From Jingyaoa shaoxingensis (GTDB taxonomy: Bacteria > Bacillota > Clostridia > Lachnospirales > Lachnospiraceae), in contig NZ_JACRSZ010000009.1 of the NCBI RefSeq assembly GCF_014385005.1, forward strand, positions 62,001 through 126,000: 64,000 nt of DNA. The letters run 5' to 3'. Numbering within the stretch: the first letter of the stretch is position 1; each line of letters begins with the position of its first letter. A model generated the notes under the pieces. It searched no databases. It was not told the origin of the DNA and saw only the letters and a program-made list of their open reading frames with translations. Shown here piece after piece: positions 1-8,599 of this stretch. Both the position numbers and the translations under genes were made by a program.

Positions 1-1
1 G

Positions 2-640
2 GAGCAGGGATTCCGTATTCTGAAGATAAAGGTAGGAAAAGGTGGCAGCAAGGATGTAGAACGTATCCGTGAGATCCGGAATGCAGTTGGAAAAGATGTG
101 GTAATCCGAGTAGATGCCAATCAGGGATGGACAAGAGAAGAAGCTGTATCTACTATCCGTGCTATGGAAAGGGAAGATCTGGGAATTGAACTGGTGGAAC
201 AACCGGTATCCTATCATGATTTCAAAGGTATGCAGTATGTAACTGCTAATGTAGAGACAAAGATACTGGCAGATGAGAGTGTTTTCTCTTATGAAGATGC
301 AGTGCGTATTATGGAAGAGCGGGGAGCAGACCTGATCAATATTAAGCTGATGAAGACAGGTGGTATCCATGAAGCGGTCCGCATCTGTGATGCAGCAGAA
401 GAACATGGTGTAAAATGTATGATCGGATGTATGCTGGAGAGCAAAGTATCTGTCAGTGCCGGAGTACACCTGGCAGCAGCCCGTTCCTGTGTTACCATGG
501 CAGATCTGGACGGTCCTTCTCTTTGCAAGACAGATCCGTATGAGGGGGGACCCCAATTCATGGGTCCGAAGATTTATCTGCCGGAAGATCCGGGCATTGG
601 CATTACAAAGGTTCCGGTAAGATTTGAGACAATTAAGTGA
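2..640 (+). CDS. Dipeptide epimerase (enolase superfamily), 3' part
   Basis: The reading frame is open from the window edge, so the 5' end is missing; an internal ATG at 98 is not the real start. The visible part is the C-terminal barrel of a mandelate racemase/muconate lactonizing enzyme family protein. It has the KIKVG strand (catalytic KxK region), the metal-ligand strands VDANQGW, LVEQP and ADESV, and the late INIKLMKTGG strand. These fit the L-Ala-D/L-Glu epimerase group (YkfB type), which isomerises murein dipeptides. The next gene is an NlpC/P60 peptidase, as in Bacillus ykfBC, which supports a murein-peptide recycling role. The exact substrate is inferred from family and context only. 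Confidence 0.8.
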   Translation, partial: EQGFRILKIKVGKGGSKDVERIREIRNAVGKDVVIRVDANQGWTREEAVSTIRAMEREDLGIELVEQPVSYHDFKGMQYVTANVETKILADESVFSYEDAVRIMEERGADLINIKLMKTGGIHEAVRICDAAEEHGVKCMIGCMLESKVSVSAGVHLAAARSCVTMADLDGPSLCKTDPYEGGPQFMGPKIYLPEDPGIGITKVPVRFETIK

Positions 641-691
641 CAGATAACCGGGGATAGCAGATAAGGCAGAAGCCTGAACAGGAGATCAGAT

Positions 692-1603
692 ATGGAAAAA
701 CAGTTTGGAATAATAACTGCGGAACATGCATGGATCCGGGGAGCGGCAGAAGGAGAAGATGGAAGAAACACCAGTGGTATTGAAGATGAAATCTTTTCCG
801 GATGGGCAGTGAGGATGCTGGAAGAAGAAAATACAAAACAGTATGTCAAAGTGGAGACTCACTATGGATATACCGGCTATGTGAACCGCAGAGAACTGAA
901 GAATATAACCAGAAAGGAACTGGTACAGTATCAGGATACAGAACGCTTCTGGCGTATTGGCATCAGTGAAGCAGATCTGTTGGATCAGCCCAGGGTGCAG
1001 GGGCTTCCGCTGGAACTGCTTCTGAAAAACAGTATCGTGGAACTTATGGACAGGGATGTAACGGAAGGATGGAGCCGTGTGCGAAGTGCGTCAGGCAAGA
1101 CAGGCTATATTCATACAGAGAACCTGAAAAAAAGAAGGGACAGCGATGAATATCTGTTTCAGGAAGAGACAGAAAAAACAAATTATTTTCAGAAGTGGAA
1201 GAATTTATATGGAGAAGAAGAGGTATTACGCGAAAAACTGACAGACAGTGCCAGAGAGTTCCTCGGAACCCAGTATCGCTGGGGTGGAAAGTCTTCCCAG
1301 GGAATCGACTGTTCCGGCCTTGTTTTTATGAGTTACCTCGATCACGGTATTTTACTTTACCGGGACGCACAGATTCTGACAGAATATCCGGTAAAAGAAA
1401 TTAGCAGAGAGCGACTGAAAAAAGGGGATCTGCTTTTTTTCCCGGGGCATGTGGCCATGTATCTTGGTGCAGAAAAATATATCCATGCAACCGGATATGT
1501 AAAAACACCTTATGTAACGATCAACAGCCTGCAAGAGACAGACCCGGATTACCGGCCAGATCTGGCAGAGAAAATAACAGGATATGGGAGTATATTTGCA
1601 TGA
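692..1603 (+). CDS. NlpC/P60 cell-wall peptidase with N-terminal SH3-like domains
   Basis: Start ATG follows AGGAGAT at a normal distance. The 303-residue protein has about 160 residues resembling paired bacterial SH3 domains (segments with GYTGYVNR and GKTGYIHTENL), then an NlpC/P60 domain. The catalytic Cys207 lies in DCSGLVF, His253 in GHVAM and His265 in IHATGY, giving the Cys-His-His triad. The layout matches gamma-D-glutamyl-L-amino-acid peptidases such as YkfC that cleave murein tripeptides, and the upstream epimerase fits this. There is no clear signal peptide, so cytoplasmic action on imported muropeptides is plausible. The gene overlaps the next by 4 bases, so the two are translationally coupled. 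Confidence 0.88.
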   Translation: MEKQFGIITAEHAWIRGAAEGEDGRNTSGIEDEIFSGWAVRMLEEENTKQYVKVETHYGYTGYVNRRELKNITRKELVQYQDTERFWRIGISEADLLDQPRVQGLPLELLLKNSIVELMDRDVTEGWSRVRSASGKTGYIHTENLKKRRDSDEYLFQEETEKTNYFQKWKNLYGEEEVLREKLTDSAREFLGTQYRWGGKSSQGIDCSGLVFMSYLDHGILLYRDAQILTEYPVKEISRERLKKGDLLFFPGHVAMYLGAEKYIHATGYVKTPYVTINSLQETDPDYRPDLAEKITGYGSIFA

Positions 1604-2991
1604 GACAGTTTGAAACAAAAGAATTAGAATCTCTGGCAATGGAATTGCCGGAAGAGATACAGCAGTATAAGCTGGCAGGAGAATTTACAAAAGCACAGAA
1701 AGCCATCAAGAGATGGATGGAAAAACCGATAGCAGAAAGTTTAAAAGTCCGGCTCAGATATGAGCAGTATATTCTGGAGGAACTGCCGAAGGAATTTCCT
1801 TACACAAAAGAAGAGATCATAGAACTGTTTCAGGAAAAGATCCCTAATTTCTCAGACAAAGATTTGAAACGTATCGAGGAAGAGAACCTCGCCGAATGGA
1901 TTTATCTAAATGGAGAGAAACACTATATACACAACCTTCTGCGCAATATCTGTGACAAAGACGAAGAAATACAGGAACGTCTGGGAATTTATGGAAAACT
2001 GACAGAAGATAAGAGACTGCTTCTGGCAAAAGTAAGAGAATTGCAGGAGAAAAAGACAGTGACAGAGAAGATTCATCTGCGCACTTCCATCCGGTTAAAG
2101 GATGAAGTTTTTCAGCCTGGTATGAAGATAAAAGTGCATTTGCCCCTTCCTGCACAGTGGTATCAGACATCGGAGATCGAGATTCTGGATCATGCAGCCG
2201 GAAAGGTTACCATAGATGATGAGAGATCCAGATACCGTTCCATCTGCTTTGAGGATACCCTGAAAGAAAACCGGACTTTTTATGTGGAATATCAGTATAA
2301 AGTACAGGCAGATTATATCGATCTGTGGGAGAAAAACAGTGAAATTCCGAAAAGAAAAGGCGAAGACTGGAAGCTGACAACAGAGGAACAGCAGGAGTAC
2401 CTGTGTGAGCAGTATCCACATATCCGTTTTACCCCTTATCTGAAAGTGCTGGCAGAAGAGATTGTTGGCGATGAAAAACGGCCACTGGAGATTGCACGGA
2501 AGATTTATAATTATATTACTGAAAAGGTACAGTACTCCTATATGAAAGCATATTCCCTGATTCTGGATATTCCACAGTATTGTGCCAGAAATTTACGGGG
2601 AGACTGTGGGGTGCAGGCATTATTGTTCATTACCCTGTGCCGTATTTGCGGTGTTCCGGCAGGCTGGCAGTCAGGACTGTATGCCAATTCTGGATATGTA
2701 GGTCCTCATGACTGGGCCATGTTCTATGTGGAACCCTACGGATGGCTGTATGCAGACCCGTCGTTTGGTGGATCGGCATATGCGGTCGGGGACGAGAACC
2801 GGCGAAGATTCTATTTCGGTAATCTGGATCCATACCGCATGACAGCCAACCATGCATTCCAGCAGGAATTTGCAGTGAAAAAGCAATTTATGCCAATAGA
2901 TCCATATGATAACCAGTCAGGGGAAATCGAGTCAGAGACAAGGGGATTTGCTTCTTACGAGATGGAAACGGAAAAAATATTTTTGAACTAA
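1600..2991 (+). CDS. Transglutaminase-like (papain-fold) protein
   Basis: 463 residues, ATG overlapping the previous stop. The C-terminal half holds a transglutaminase-like core with Cys336 (GDCGVQ), His370 (HDWAMF) and Asp386 (YADPSFG), the expected catalytic triad order. The N-terminal half, with FPYTKEEII and several charged helices, looks like a helical region plus a beta-rich domain and is not recognised further. In bacteria these domains usually hydrolyse amide bonds rather than cross-link. Its place after the epimerase and NlpC/P60 genes suggests peptide processing in the same pathway, which is inference. No signal peptide is seen. Confidence 0.82.
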   Translation: MRQFETKELESLAMELPEEIQQYKLAGEFTKAQKAIKRWMEKPIAESLKVRLRYEQYILEELPKEFPYTKEEIIELFQEKIPNFSDKDLKRIEEENLAEWIYLNGEKHYIHNLLRNICDKDEEIQERLGIYGKLTEDKRLLLAKVRELQEKKTVTEKIHLRTSIRLKDEVFQPGMKIKVHLPLPAQWYQTSEIEILDHAAGKVTIDDERSRYRSICFEDTLKENRTFYVEYQYKVQADYIDLWEKNSEIPKRKGEDWKLTTEEQQEYLCEQYPHIRFTPYLKVLAEEIVGDEKRPLEIARKIYNYITEKVQYSYMKAYSLILDIPQYCARNLRGDCGVQALLFITLCRICGVPAGWQSGLYANSGYVGPHDWAMFYVEPYGWLYADPSFGGSAYAVGDENRRRFYFGNLDPYRMTANHAFQQEFAVKKQFMPIDPYDNQSGEIESETRGFASYEMETEKIFLN

Positions 2992-3006
2992 AAAGCAATC
3001 GTTACC

Positions 3007-3049
3007 AAAGACAGTGACTTCATGTAATTATGAAATCACTGTCTTTTTG
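3007..3049 (+). terminator. Rho-independent terminator
   Basis: AAAGACAGTGA at 3007-3017 pairs with TCACTGTCTTT at 3036-3046; TTCAT/ATGAA extends the stem inside, and a short T stretch follows. It ends the epimerase-peptidase-transglutaminase unit and may also act on the convergent acetyltransferase gene. Confidence 0.8.
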
Positions 3050-3068
3050 ACTGCACGAAAGTCTTTGG

Positions 3069-3632
3069 TCAGGGATGCTGATATATTTCAGGAAAATGAC
3101 CGGAGGTATGATATCCCAGAACATAGCGGTCTCTGCCGCCATATTTGGTCATACGTTTCAGAATCTGGAAGCCTTCGCTTTGTACATTGCGAAGACTATA
3201 TGTATTTGCAGGAGAAACTGTGGTGAGTACGAAACAGTCTGGATCCGGGGCTTTTGCATAAGACAGGCAGTGGGAGATCAGGGTGCGCTGTAGCCCATAA
3301 CCACGGTAAGCGGAATCTACCACAATGGTGTCCAGTTTGGCACATCTTCGTACCGTATCTTCGTCCCAGCCAAGATCCCAGCCAAGATTATCGGAAGCTT
3401 TTTCAGGAAAGGCAAGGGATGCATAGGCAATGAGTCTGTCATGGTCATATGTACCGAAGATGACATTAGGTTCAGCCAGATAGGAAGCGTTTTCCTCACG
3501 GCAGGTGGCAACGAACAAGTCAGGACGCGGCATGGAGGCGCAGATCCGTTCCTGAAGATCCATGATATCGTCCAGATCTTCAGGGGTACACAGACGGATA
3601 TGCGGTGTAAAATCAGATTTTTTCATAAACAA
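3069..3632 (-). CDS. GNAT-family N-acetyltransferase
   Basis: 187 residues on the minus strand. The central ARRCAKLDTIVVDSAYRGYGLQ-type segment (beta strand 4 and the acetyl-CoA P-loop RGYGLQ) and the following helix LISHCLSYA identify the GNAT fold. The region LTTVSPANTYSLRNVQSEGFQ gives the usual asparagine and C-terminal strands. A good RBS (AAGGAGC) precedes the ATG. The substrate cannot be told from sequence. It stands alone, convergent with the transglutaminase gene and divergent from carbamate kinase. Confidence 0.82.
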   Translation of the reverse strand: MFMKKSDFTPHIRLCTPEDLDDIMDLQERICASMPRPDLFVATCREENASYLAEPNVIFGTYDHDRLIAYASLAFPEKASDNLGWDLGWDEDTVRRCAKLDTIVVDSAYRGYGLQRTLISHCLSYAKAPDPDCFVLTTVSPANTYSLRNVQSEGFQILKRMTKYGGRDRYVLGYHTSGHFPEIYQHP

Positions 3633-3661
3633 AAGCTCCTTTCAGTCAGTAATCTGTAACC

Positions 3662-3690
3662 AGTATAAAAAGAGAACGTAAAAAATGCAA
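3662..3690 (-). promoter_or_regulatory. Sigma-A-type promoter of the GNAT gene
   Basis: Read on the minus strand, TTGCAT (3690-3685), 17 bases, then TATACT (3667-3662), about 30 bases upstream of the start codon. Close to consensus, found by eye. Confidence 0.6.
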
Positions 3691-3788
3691 ATGATTATTT
3701 AAAATGAGTTTAATGAAAGAAATCGCGTGTTTGCATGACTTTTGGGCATCGAGAAATGTGTTGCCAGTCACGGAGTGAACAGTAACTC

Positions 3789-3817
3789 TTGAATTTTGAT
3801 CTATAAGATAGTAATAT
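3789..3817 (+). promoter_or_regulatory. Possible promoter of carbamate kinase
   Basis: TTGAAT at 3789-3794, 17 bases, TAATAT at 3812-3817, 30 bases before the ATG of the carbamate kinase gene. The -10 is not ideal. Confidence 0.45.
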
Positions 3818-3847
3818 AAAAAATAAAAACGATACGAGGTATTTACC

Positions 3848-4777
3848 ATGAAAAAGAAGGTTGTCATCGCACTGGGACACAGCGCACTGGGAACAACATT
3901 CCCGGAACAGCAGGTGGCTGTTAAAGCTTCTGCAAAGGTACTTGCCGATCTGGTAGAAGAGGGCTGTCAGCTTATTATCACACACAGTAATGCCCCACAG
4001 GTTGGAATGATTCACACAGCTATGAATGAATTTGCACATTTTCACAGTGATTTTACCGGTGCACCGATGTCTGTCTGCTCTGCCATGAGTCAGGGATATA
4101 TCGGATACGATCTGCAGAATGCACTTCGCAGTGAACTGGTAAAGAGAGGTATTTACAAGACAGTCAGCACCATTCTGACACAGGTCCTGGTAGATCCTTA
4201 TGATGAAGCATTCTATCATCCGGTGAAAGTGATTGGACGTTATATGACAAAGGAAGAAGCCCAGAAGGAAGAAGCAAAGGGCAATTATGTAGTAGAAGAA
4301 AGCGGTGGACGTTACCGCCGTATTGTATCTGCACCACGTCCGAAGGATATTATAGAGATTGATGCCATTAATGCACTGGTAGATGCGGGACAGCTCGTGA
4401 TCGCCTGCGGTGGCGGCGGTATTCCTGTTATGGCACAGGGTAATACCTTAAAAGGAGCCAGTGCGATCATTGAAAAAGATTATGCGGCAGGAAAGCTGGC
4501 AGAACTGACAGATGCAGATGTGCTGATGTTCATTACAGCGGACAAGCAGGTGGATATTGATATTGATACCGATCACCCAACCCTTCTTGGTTCCATTTCT
4601 GTAGCAGAAGCACAGAAGCATGTGGCACAGAACCAGTTTGGAGAAGTTGCCATGCTTCCGAAGATTCAGGCATCTATTGATTTCCTGACTCAGAAAGAAG
4701 GAAGAGAAGCCATTATTACCAACCTGGAACATGCGGCTGCAGCAGTAGCAGGAAAAGGCGGTACACATATCTCATAA
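3848..4777 (+). CDS. arcC: Carbamate kinase
   Basis: 309 residues, the usual family length. The start IALGHSAL, the internal LIITHSNAPQVG and CGGGGIPV motifs, the ITADKQVDID region and the C-terminal ITNLEHA are those of carbamate kinase, which makes ATP and ammonium bicarbonate from carbamoyl phosphate and ADP. The common LGGNAL start reads LGHSAL here, with His replacing the first Gly-Asn region. Such GHSAL forms occur in Clostridia, but this should be checked by alignment. No arginine deiminase or ornithine carbamoyltransferase lies beside it, so the carbamoyl phosphate source (arginine, agmatine or purine breakdown) is not visible. Confidence 0.88.
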   Translation: MKKKVVIALGHSALGTTFPEQQVAVKASAKVLADLVEEGCQLIITHSNAPQVGMIHTAMNEFAHFHSDFTGAPMSVCSAMSQGYIGYDLQNALRSELVKRGIYKTVSTILTQVLVDPYDEAFYHPVKVIGRYMTKEEAQKEEAKGNYVVEESGGRYRRIVSAPRPKDIIEIDAINALVDAGQLVIACGGGGIPVMAQGNTLKGASAIIEKDYAAGKLAELTDADVLMFITADKQVDIDIDTDHPTLLGSISVAEAQKHVAQNQFGEVAMLPKIQASIDFLTQKEGREAIITNLEHAAAAVAGKGGTHIS

Positions 4778-4800
4778 AAATGTCCTATATGACACATAAA

Positions 4801-4836
4801 AGCCCGTTCAGAGGATAAGCTGAACGGGCTTTTTGC
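4801..4836. terminator. Bidirectional Rho-independent terminator
   Basis: Perfect 11-bp stem AGCCCGTTCAG (4801-4811) / CTGAACGGGCT (4820-4830) with T5 after it and A4 before it. It lies between the convergent carbamate kinase and cupin genes and can serve both. Confidence 0.9.
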
Positions 4837-4852
4837 ATAGTTTTGAAACGAA

Positions 4853-5194
4853 TTACTCATTATAAATCAGTGCGATGAATACCAGATTTTCGTCAGTAGG
4901 ATTCTCAAGAGAATGGGACTGTCCTACTTCGATATAACATACATCACCAGGTCCGACTTCGGTTCTGCTTCCGTCGTTATCTACGAAGATACCTTTTCCT
5001 TCCAGAATATAGTAAGGTTCTGTATTACCAACATGCTGGTGCCATCCGATGGTGCTGTGCGGATGAAGCACGATCTTGGCGAACATCTTTCCGTGACCGT
5101 TTAATTCTTCAGTGGATACAATATGATATTTTTCCAGACTGCCAGTTCCACCGGCAGGATTTTCAGCATATTCTACTGTTGTTTTTCTTACCAT
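4853..5194 (-). CDS. Small single-domain cupin protein
   Basis: 113 residues, minus strand. Cupin motif 1 shows GWHQHVGNTEPYYILEGKG, with the metal-binding His-His-Glu, and motif 2 shows GDVCYIEVGQSHSLENP with the last His. This is a complete RmlC-type beta barrel with the usual metal ligands. Family members range from sugar isomerases to sensors, so no function can be given. An AGGAGAT site precedes the ATG. Confidence 0.85.
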   Translation of the reverse strand: MVRKTTVEYAENPAGGTGSLEKYHIVSTEELNGHGKMFAKIVLHPHSTIGWHQHVGNTEPYYILEGKGIFVDNDGSRTEVGPGDVCYIEVGQSHSLENPTDENLVFIALIYNE

Positions 5195-5273
5195 GATAGA
5201 TCTCCTTTTCTGTTAATTAGTAATTCAAAATAGCCGTTCAGTACCTTTATACATACAGCTTTGAAGTGTAATT

Positions 5274-5302
5274 ATCATATACTTTTTTCGAAAAAATAGC
5301 AA
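5274..5302 (-). promoter_or_regulatory. Sigma-A-type promoter of the cupin gene
   Basis: On the minus strand: TTGCTA (5302-5297), 17 bases, TATGAT (5279-5274), about 80 bases upstream of the cupin ATG. Confidence 0.55.
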
Positions 5303-5325
5303 GTAACTTCAAAGGGGTTTTCAGT

Positions 5326-5352
5326 CATAAATCCTGACAGACCTCATATATT
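5326..5352 (+). promoter_or_regulatory. Possible sigma-E-type promoter of spoIIIA
   Basis: CATAAAT at 5326-5332 and CATATATT at 5345-5352 resemble the -35 (ATATT-like) and -10 (CATACAxT) of mother-cell sigma-E, with a 12-base gap, slightly short. The known sigma-E control of spoIIIA supports the idea. The match itself is modest. Confidence 0.35.
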
Positions 5353-5371
5353 AACATAAGAGGTGGTGAGG

Positions 5372-6316
5372 ATGGGAAACAGACAGGCACTGTTACATAT
5401 TTTCCCGGGAAGTATCAGGGAAGTACTGGGAAGACTGAATCTGAATTATGAAAAATTACAGGAGATCCGGCTGAGATCGGAGAGGCCGATTGCCGTGCTG
5501 TGGGACGGAAAAGAATATTTTGTGAAGAAAAGCGGGGAAGCCACTGTGTACAGCGAGGATGGGTATTGCCCCGGCAGTCAGGAGATGGTACAGATCATGG
5601 AATATGTATCTGGCTATTCCATGTATGCTTTTGAAGAAGAACTGAGACAGGGATTTCTGACTATTCAGGGAGGACACCGGGTAGGAATTGCCGGAAAAGT
5701 CCTGCTGGAGAATGGAAAGGTAAAAAATATTCGCCATATCGCATTTATCCATATCCGTCTGTGTCACCAGATACCGGGCTGTGCAGATGCGCTGATGCCT
5801 TATCTGACGGAAAAAGAAAATGTATATCATACACTGATTATTTCGCCACCGGGTGCAGGAAAAACGACGCTGCTCCGTGATGTGATCCGCCAGATATCCA
5901 ATGGAATACAGGGATGTGCAGGAAAGAACGTGGCTGTGGTGGATGAACGCAGTGAGCTGGCGGGCAGCTATTACGGAGTTCCCCAGAATGACCTGGGAAT
6001 ACGCTCCGATATTCTGGACGGATGTCCCAAGGCAGAAGGCATGATGATGATGATTCGTTCTATGGCACCGGAAGTGATTGCTGTGGATGAAATCGGGACA
6101 GAGGAAGACAGAAGTGCCATAGAGACAGCCAGCTGCTGTGGATGTAAGGTTCTTGCAACAGTACATGGCAGTTCGGTGGAAGATATTCAGAGGAATCCAT
6201 GTATACAGAGACTATGCGAGGAAAAAACTTTTGAACGGTACGTGGTTCTGAACAGGGAGTATGGCAAAGGACACATTCAGGCTATATATGACGGTACATT
6301 CCGTAGACTCCTGTGA
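5372..6316 (+). CDS. spoIIIAA: Stage III sporulation protein AA (ATPase)
   Basis: 314 residues from the ATG at 5372, chosen because AGGTGG lies 5 bases upstream; two in-frame GTGs at 5363 and 5366 are less likely. The P-loop SPPGAGKTT lies at residues 158-166 and a Walker B-like strand VIAVDEIG follows. This is the secretion-ATPase-like SpoIIIAA of the SpoIIIA-SpoIIQ channel (feeding tube) between mother cell and forespore. First gene of a complete eight-gene spoIIIA operon; its stop overlaps the next start. Confidence 0.95.
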   Translation: MGNRQALLHIFPGSIREVLGRLNLNYEKLQEIRLRSERPIAVLWDGKEYFVKKSGEATVYSEDGYCPGSQEMVQIMEYVSGYSMYAFEEELRQGFLTIQGGHRVGIAGKVLLENGKVKNIRHIAFIHIRLCHQIPGCADALMPYLTEKENVYHTLIISPPGAGKTTLLRDVIRQISNGIQGCAGKNVAVVDERSELAGSYYGVPQNDLGIRSDILDGCPKAEGMMMMIRSMAPEVIAVDEIGTEEDRSAIETASCCGCKVLATVHGSSVEDIQRNPCIQRLCEEKTFERYVVLNREYGKGHIQAIYDGTFRRLL

Positions 6317-6828
6317 AGATTCTGGGTATGCTGCTGATTATTACAGCAGGGACTGCGCTGGGAAACAGTGCCGGAAATGATCTGAGAAAAAGATACCGGT
6401 CTTTGATGGAACTGAATCTGCTGATGGGATTTTTAAAAGGAGAACTCTGTTACGGAGCAGATCCGCTGGAAAAGGTATTTGAGCGGCTGTCCCAAAGAAG
6501 TGAAAGCTGTCTTGGTGTTTTTTTCAGAAGAGTATCGGAAAACATGAAGAGGCAGGAGAATATATCATTAAAGGAGATTCTTCAAGAAGAACAGGAATGG
6601 TGCCTGAGGGAGTCAGGCCTGACAGAGAGAGAACAGGAACAGCTGGTAAAGATCTGCTGTATTCTGGGACAGGCAGACCGGACGACTCAGAACGTGACAC
6701 TGGAAGAATATCAGTACGAACTGCATCAGGAAGGGAACGATGCAGGAGAACAGATGAAACAGAAAGAGCATATGTACCGATGTCTTGGATTCATGGGCGG
6801 ACTGTTTTTTGCGGTACTGTTGTATTAA
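6313..6828 (+). CDS. spoIIIAB: Stage III sporulation protein AB
   Basis: 171 residues starting at a GTG that overlaps the spoIIIAA stop. An N-terminal membrane segment (ILGMLLIITAGTALG) is followed by the helical body with LLMGFLKGELCYG, typical of SpoIIIAB, and a C-terminal hydrophobic end (GGLFFAVLLY). It is related to type II secretion F proteins and forms part of the mother-cell side of the channel. Confidence 0.93.
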   Translation: MKILGMLLIITAGTALGNSAGNDLRKRYRSLMELNLLMGFLKGELCYGADPLEKVFERLSQRSESCLGVFFRRVSENMKRQENISLKEILQEEQEWCLRESGLTEREQEQLVKICCILGQADRTTQNVTLEEYQYELHQEGNDAGEQMKQKEHMYRCLGFMGGLFFAVLLY

Positions 6829-6851
6829 CGCCACTTTAGATGGAGGAACCG

Positions 6852-7046
6852 ATGAGCGTTAATCTGATATTTAAAATAGCTTCGGTGGGAATTCTGGTAT
6901 CTGTGATCTGCCAGGTTTTAAAACACGGCGGAAGAGAGGACCTGGCATCCCTGACATCCCTGACCGGGCTCATACTGGTACTGCTTTGGATTCTGCCTTA
7001 TATCAATGAACTGTTTGATACCATAAAAAATCTTTTTGCACTGTAG
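6852..7046 (+). CDS. spoIIIAC: Stage III sporulation protein AC
   Basis: 64 residues from the ATG at 6852, which has GGAGG at 6842-6846 upstream; the ATG at 6840 would put the RBS inside the gene. Two membrane helices, IFKIASVGILVSVICQVL and LTGLILVLLWILPYI, match the small SpoIIIAC protein of the channel. Confidence 0.92.
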   Translation: MSVNLIFKIASVGILVSVICQVLKHGGREDLASLTSLTGLILVLLWILPYINELFDTIKNLFAL

Positions 7047-7077
7047 CGGACAAAAACGTATCTGGAAAGGAGCGGTC

Positions 7078-7464
7078 ATGAACATCATAAAAACGGGAAT
7101 TCTGGGTCTGGCAGCAGTGATCTGTGCCATGACAGTAAAAGAACAGAAACCACAGTTTGCTGCGTTGGTCAGTCTGGCGGCGGGAATTCTGATCAGTTAT
7201 AATGCTGTTTTCCGGCTGAAGACGATTTCTCAGCTTTTTGAGAACCTGACAGAATATACGGCAATCCGCAGTTCCTGGTTTCTGATTTTGATGAAGATTG
7301 TGGGCATCTCTTATGTGTCAGAGTTTTCATCCGGAATCTGCAAGGATGCAGGATATCATGCAATTGCAGGGCAGATAGAGGTCTTTGGGAAAGTTGCAAT
7401 CCTGACAGTCAGTACACCGGTGATTCTGGCTCTGTTTCAGACAGTATCAGAATTCCTTGCCTGA
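7078..7464 (+). CDS. spoIIIAD: Stage III sporulation protein AD
   Basis: 128 residues from the ATG at 7078 with GGAAAGGAG upstream, the normal length for the family. Four hydrophobic segments and the conserved motif ISYVSEFSSGICKDAGY identify SpoIIIAD, a membrane component of the SpoIIIA complex. Confidence 0.94.
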   Translation: MNIIKTGILGLAAVICAMTVKEQKPQFAALVSLAAGILISYNAVFRLKTISQLFENLTEYTAIRSSWFLILMKIVGISYVSEFSSGICKDAGYHAIAGQIEVFGKVAILTVSTPVILALFQTVSEFLA

Positions 7465-7465
7465 T

Positions 7466-8599
7466 ATGAGAAGATATAGAATGAGGATGGGGCTGTTGTG
7501 CATCATTTTGTATGTCATGGCTGGCAGAGTGTATGCCCAGGATACACAGATGGAAACGTACATGGAAGAACTGAATATTCAGTCTGTGCAGCAAAGTGTG
7601 GATGAGATGCTGCCACAGGATCATCTGGATATTCGGAATATGATCTTGCAGCTTTGTCAGGGAAAGCTGCCGTTTTCGCTGGATAATATATGGAAAATAA
7701 TGGAAAATACACTGTTTTCGGAAATGAAGAAACAGAGGACAAGAATTGTGCAGATTCTGATTCTGGCAATTACGGCCTCTGTTTTTTCAAGTCTTATGGG
7801 AGCATTTTCTGAGAGCAAAATACAGGAAATTGCCTTTTATATGGTGTATCTGCTGCTTTTGACGCTTTTACTGGAAAGCTTTGGGGAACTGAGCCGGGTA
7901 TCGGAAAAGACTATGGGGAATATTCTGGAATTTATGCGGCTTCTTCTGCCTGTGTATCTGCTGGCAGCGTCACTGGCAGCCAGGCAGCTTACGGCAGTGG
8001 GATTCTATGAGGTAACGTTATTTTTGATTACCATGGTACAGAGTCTGATCCGGTATGTACTGCTTCCGGGCATCAACTGCTATGTAATGTTTGCCATGTT
8101 AAACAATGTGACCAGGGAATCTTATCTGTCCAGAATGACAGATTTGTTGAAGGATGTGGTAAGCTGGACGTTAAGATCTCTGTTTGCCTTGGTAATCGGT
8201 GTACAGACCATACAGAAACTGATTTTCCCGGCACTGGATACCATGAAAAATTCTATCTGGATCAAGGCAGGAGGTGCCATCCCGGTAGTGGGAAATACCT
8301 TAAGCGGTGTAACAGAAACGATTTTAAGTACGGCAGCGGTATTGAAAAATGCAGTGGGAGCAGGAGGTATGCTGGTGCTGTTGTATATCTGTATCCGTCC
8401 GGTGCTGCGGCTTACGATCTGCCTGCTTCTGTATAAACTGGTCAGTGCGGTGATACAGCCGTTGGCAGATCCCAGATTTGCAGAGTGTATTGACAAAATG
8501 GCAGATGCAGTAGCACTTTTGCTGATGGCAGTGGCAGTGACCGGAGTCATGTTTTTCCTCACCATTGCCATTGTGACAACTGCGGGAGGCGTAGTATGA
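7466..8599 (+). CDS. spoIIIAE: Stage III sporulation protein AE
   Basis: About 377 residues. An N-terminal signal-like helix (GLLCIILYVMAGRVYAQ) is followed by a periplasmic-type linker, then several membrane helices with the conserved VQSLIRYVLLPGINCYVMFAMLNN-like region and a GGAIPVVGNTLSG loop. It is the large polytopic component of SpoIIIA. The start is uncertain: ATG at 7466, 7481 or 7487 are all possible and none has a strong RBS, so coupling to spoIIIAD is likely. Confidence 0.92.
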   Translation: MRRYRMRMGLLCIILYVMAGRVYAQDTQMETYMEELNIQSVQQSVDEMLPQDHLDIRNMILQLCQGKLPFSLDNIWKIMENTLFSEMKKQRTRIVQILILAITASVFSSLMGAFSESKIQEIAFYMVYLLLLTLLLESFGELSRVSEKTMGNILEFMRLLLPVYLLAASLAARQLTAVGFYEVTLFLITMVQSLIRYVLLPGINCYVMFAMLNNVTRESYLSRMTDLLKDVVSWTLRSLFALVIGVQTIQKLIFPALDTMKNSIWIKAGGAIPVVGNTLSGVTETILSTAAVLKNAVGAGGMLVLLYICIRPVLRLTICLLLYKLVSAVIQPLADPRFAECIDKMADAVALLLMAVAVTGVMFFLTIAIVTTAGGVV

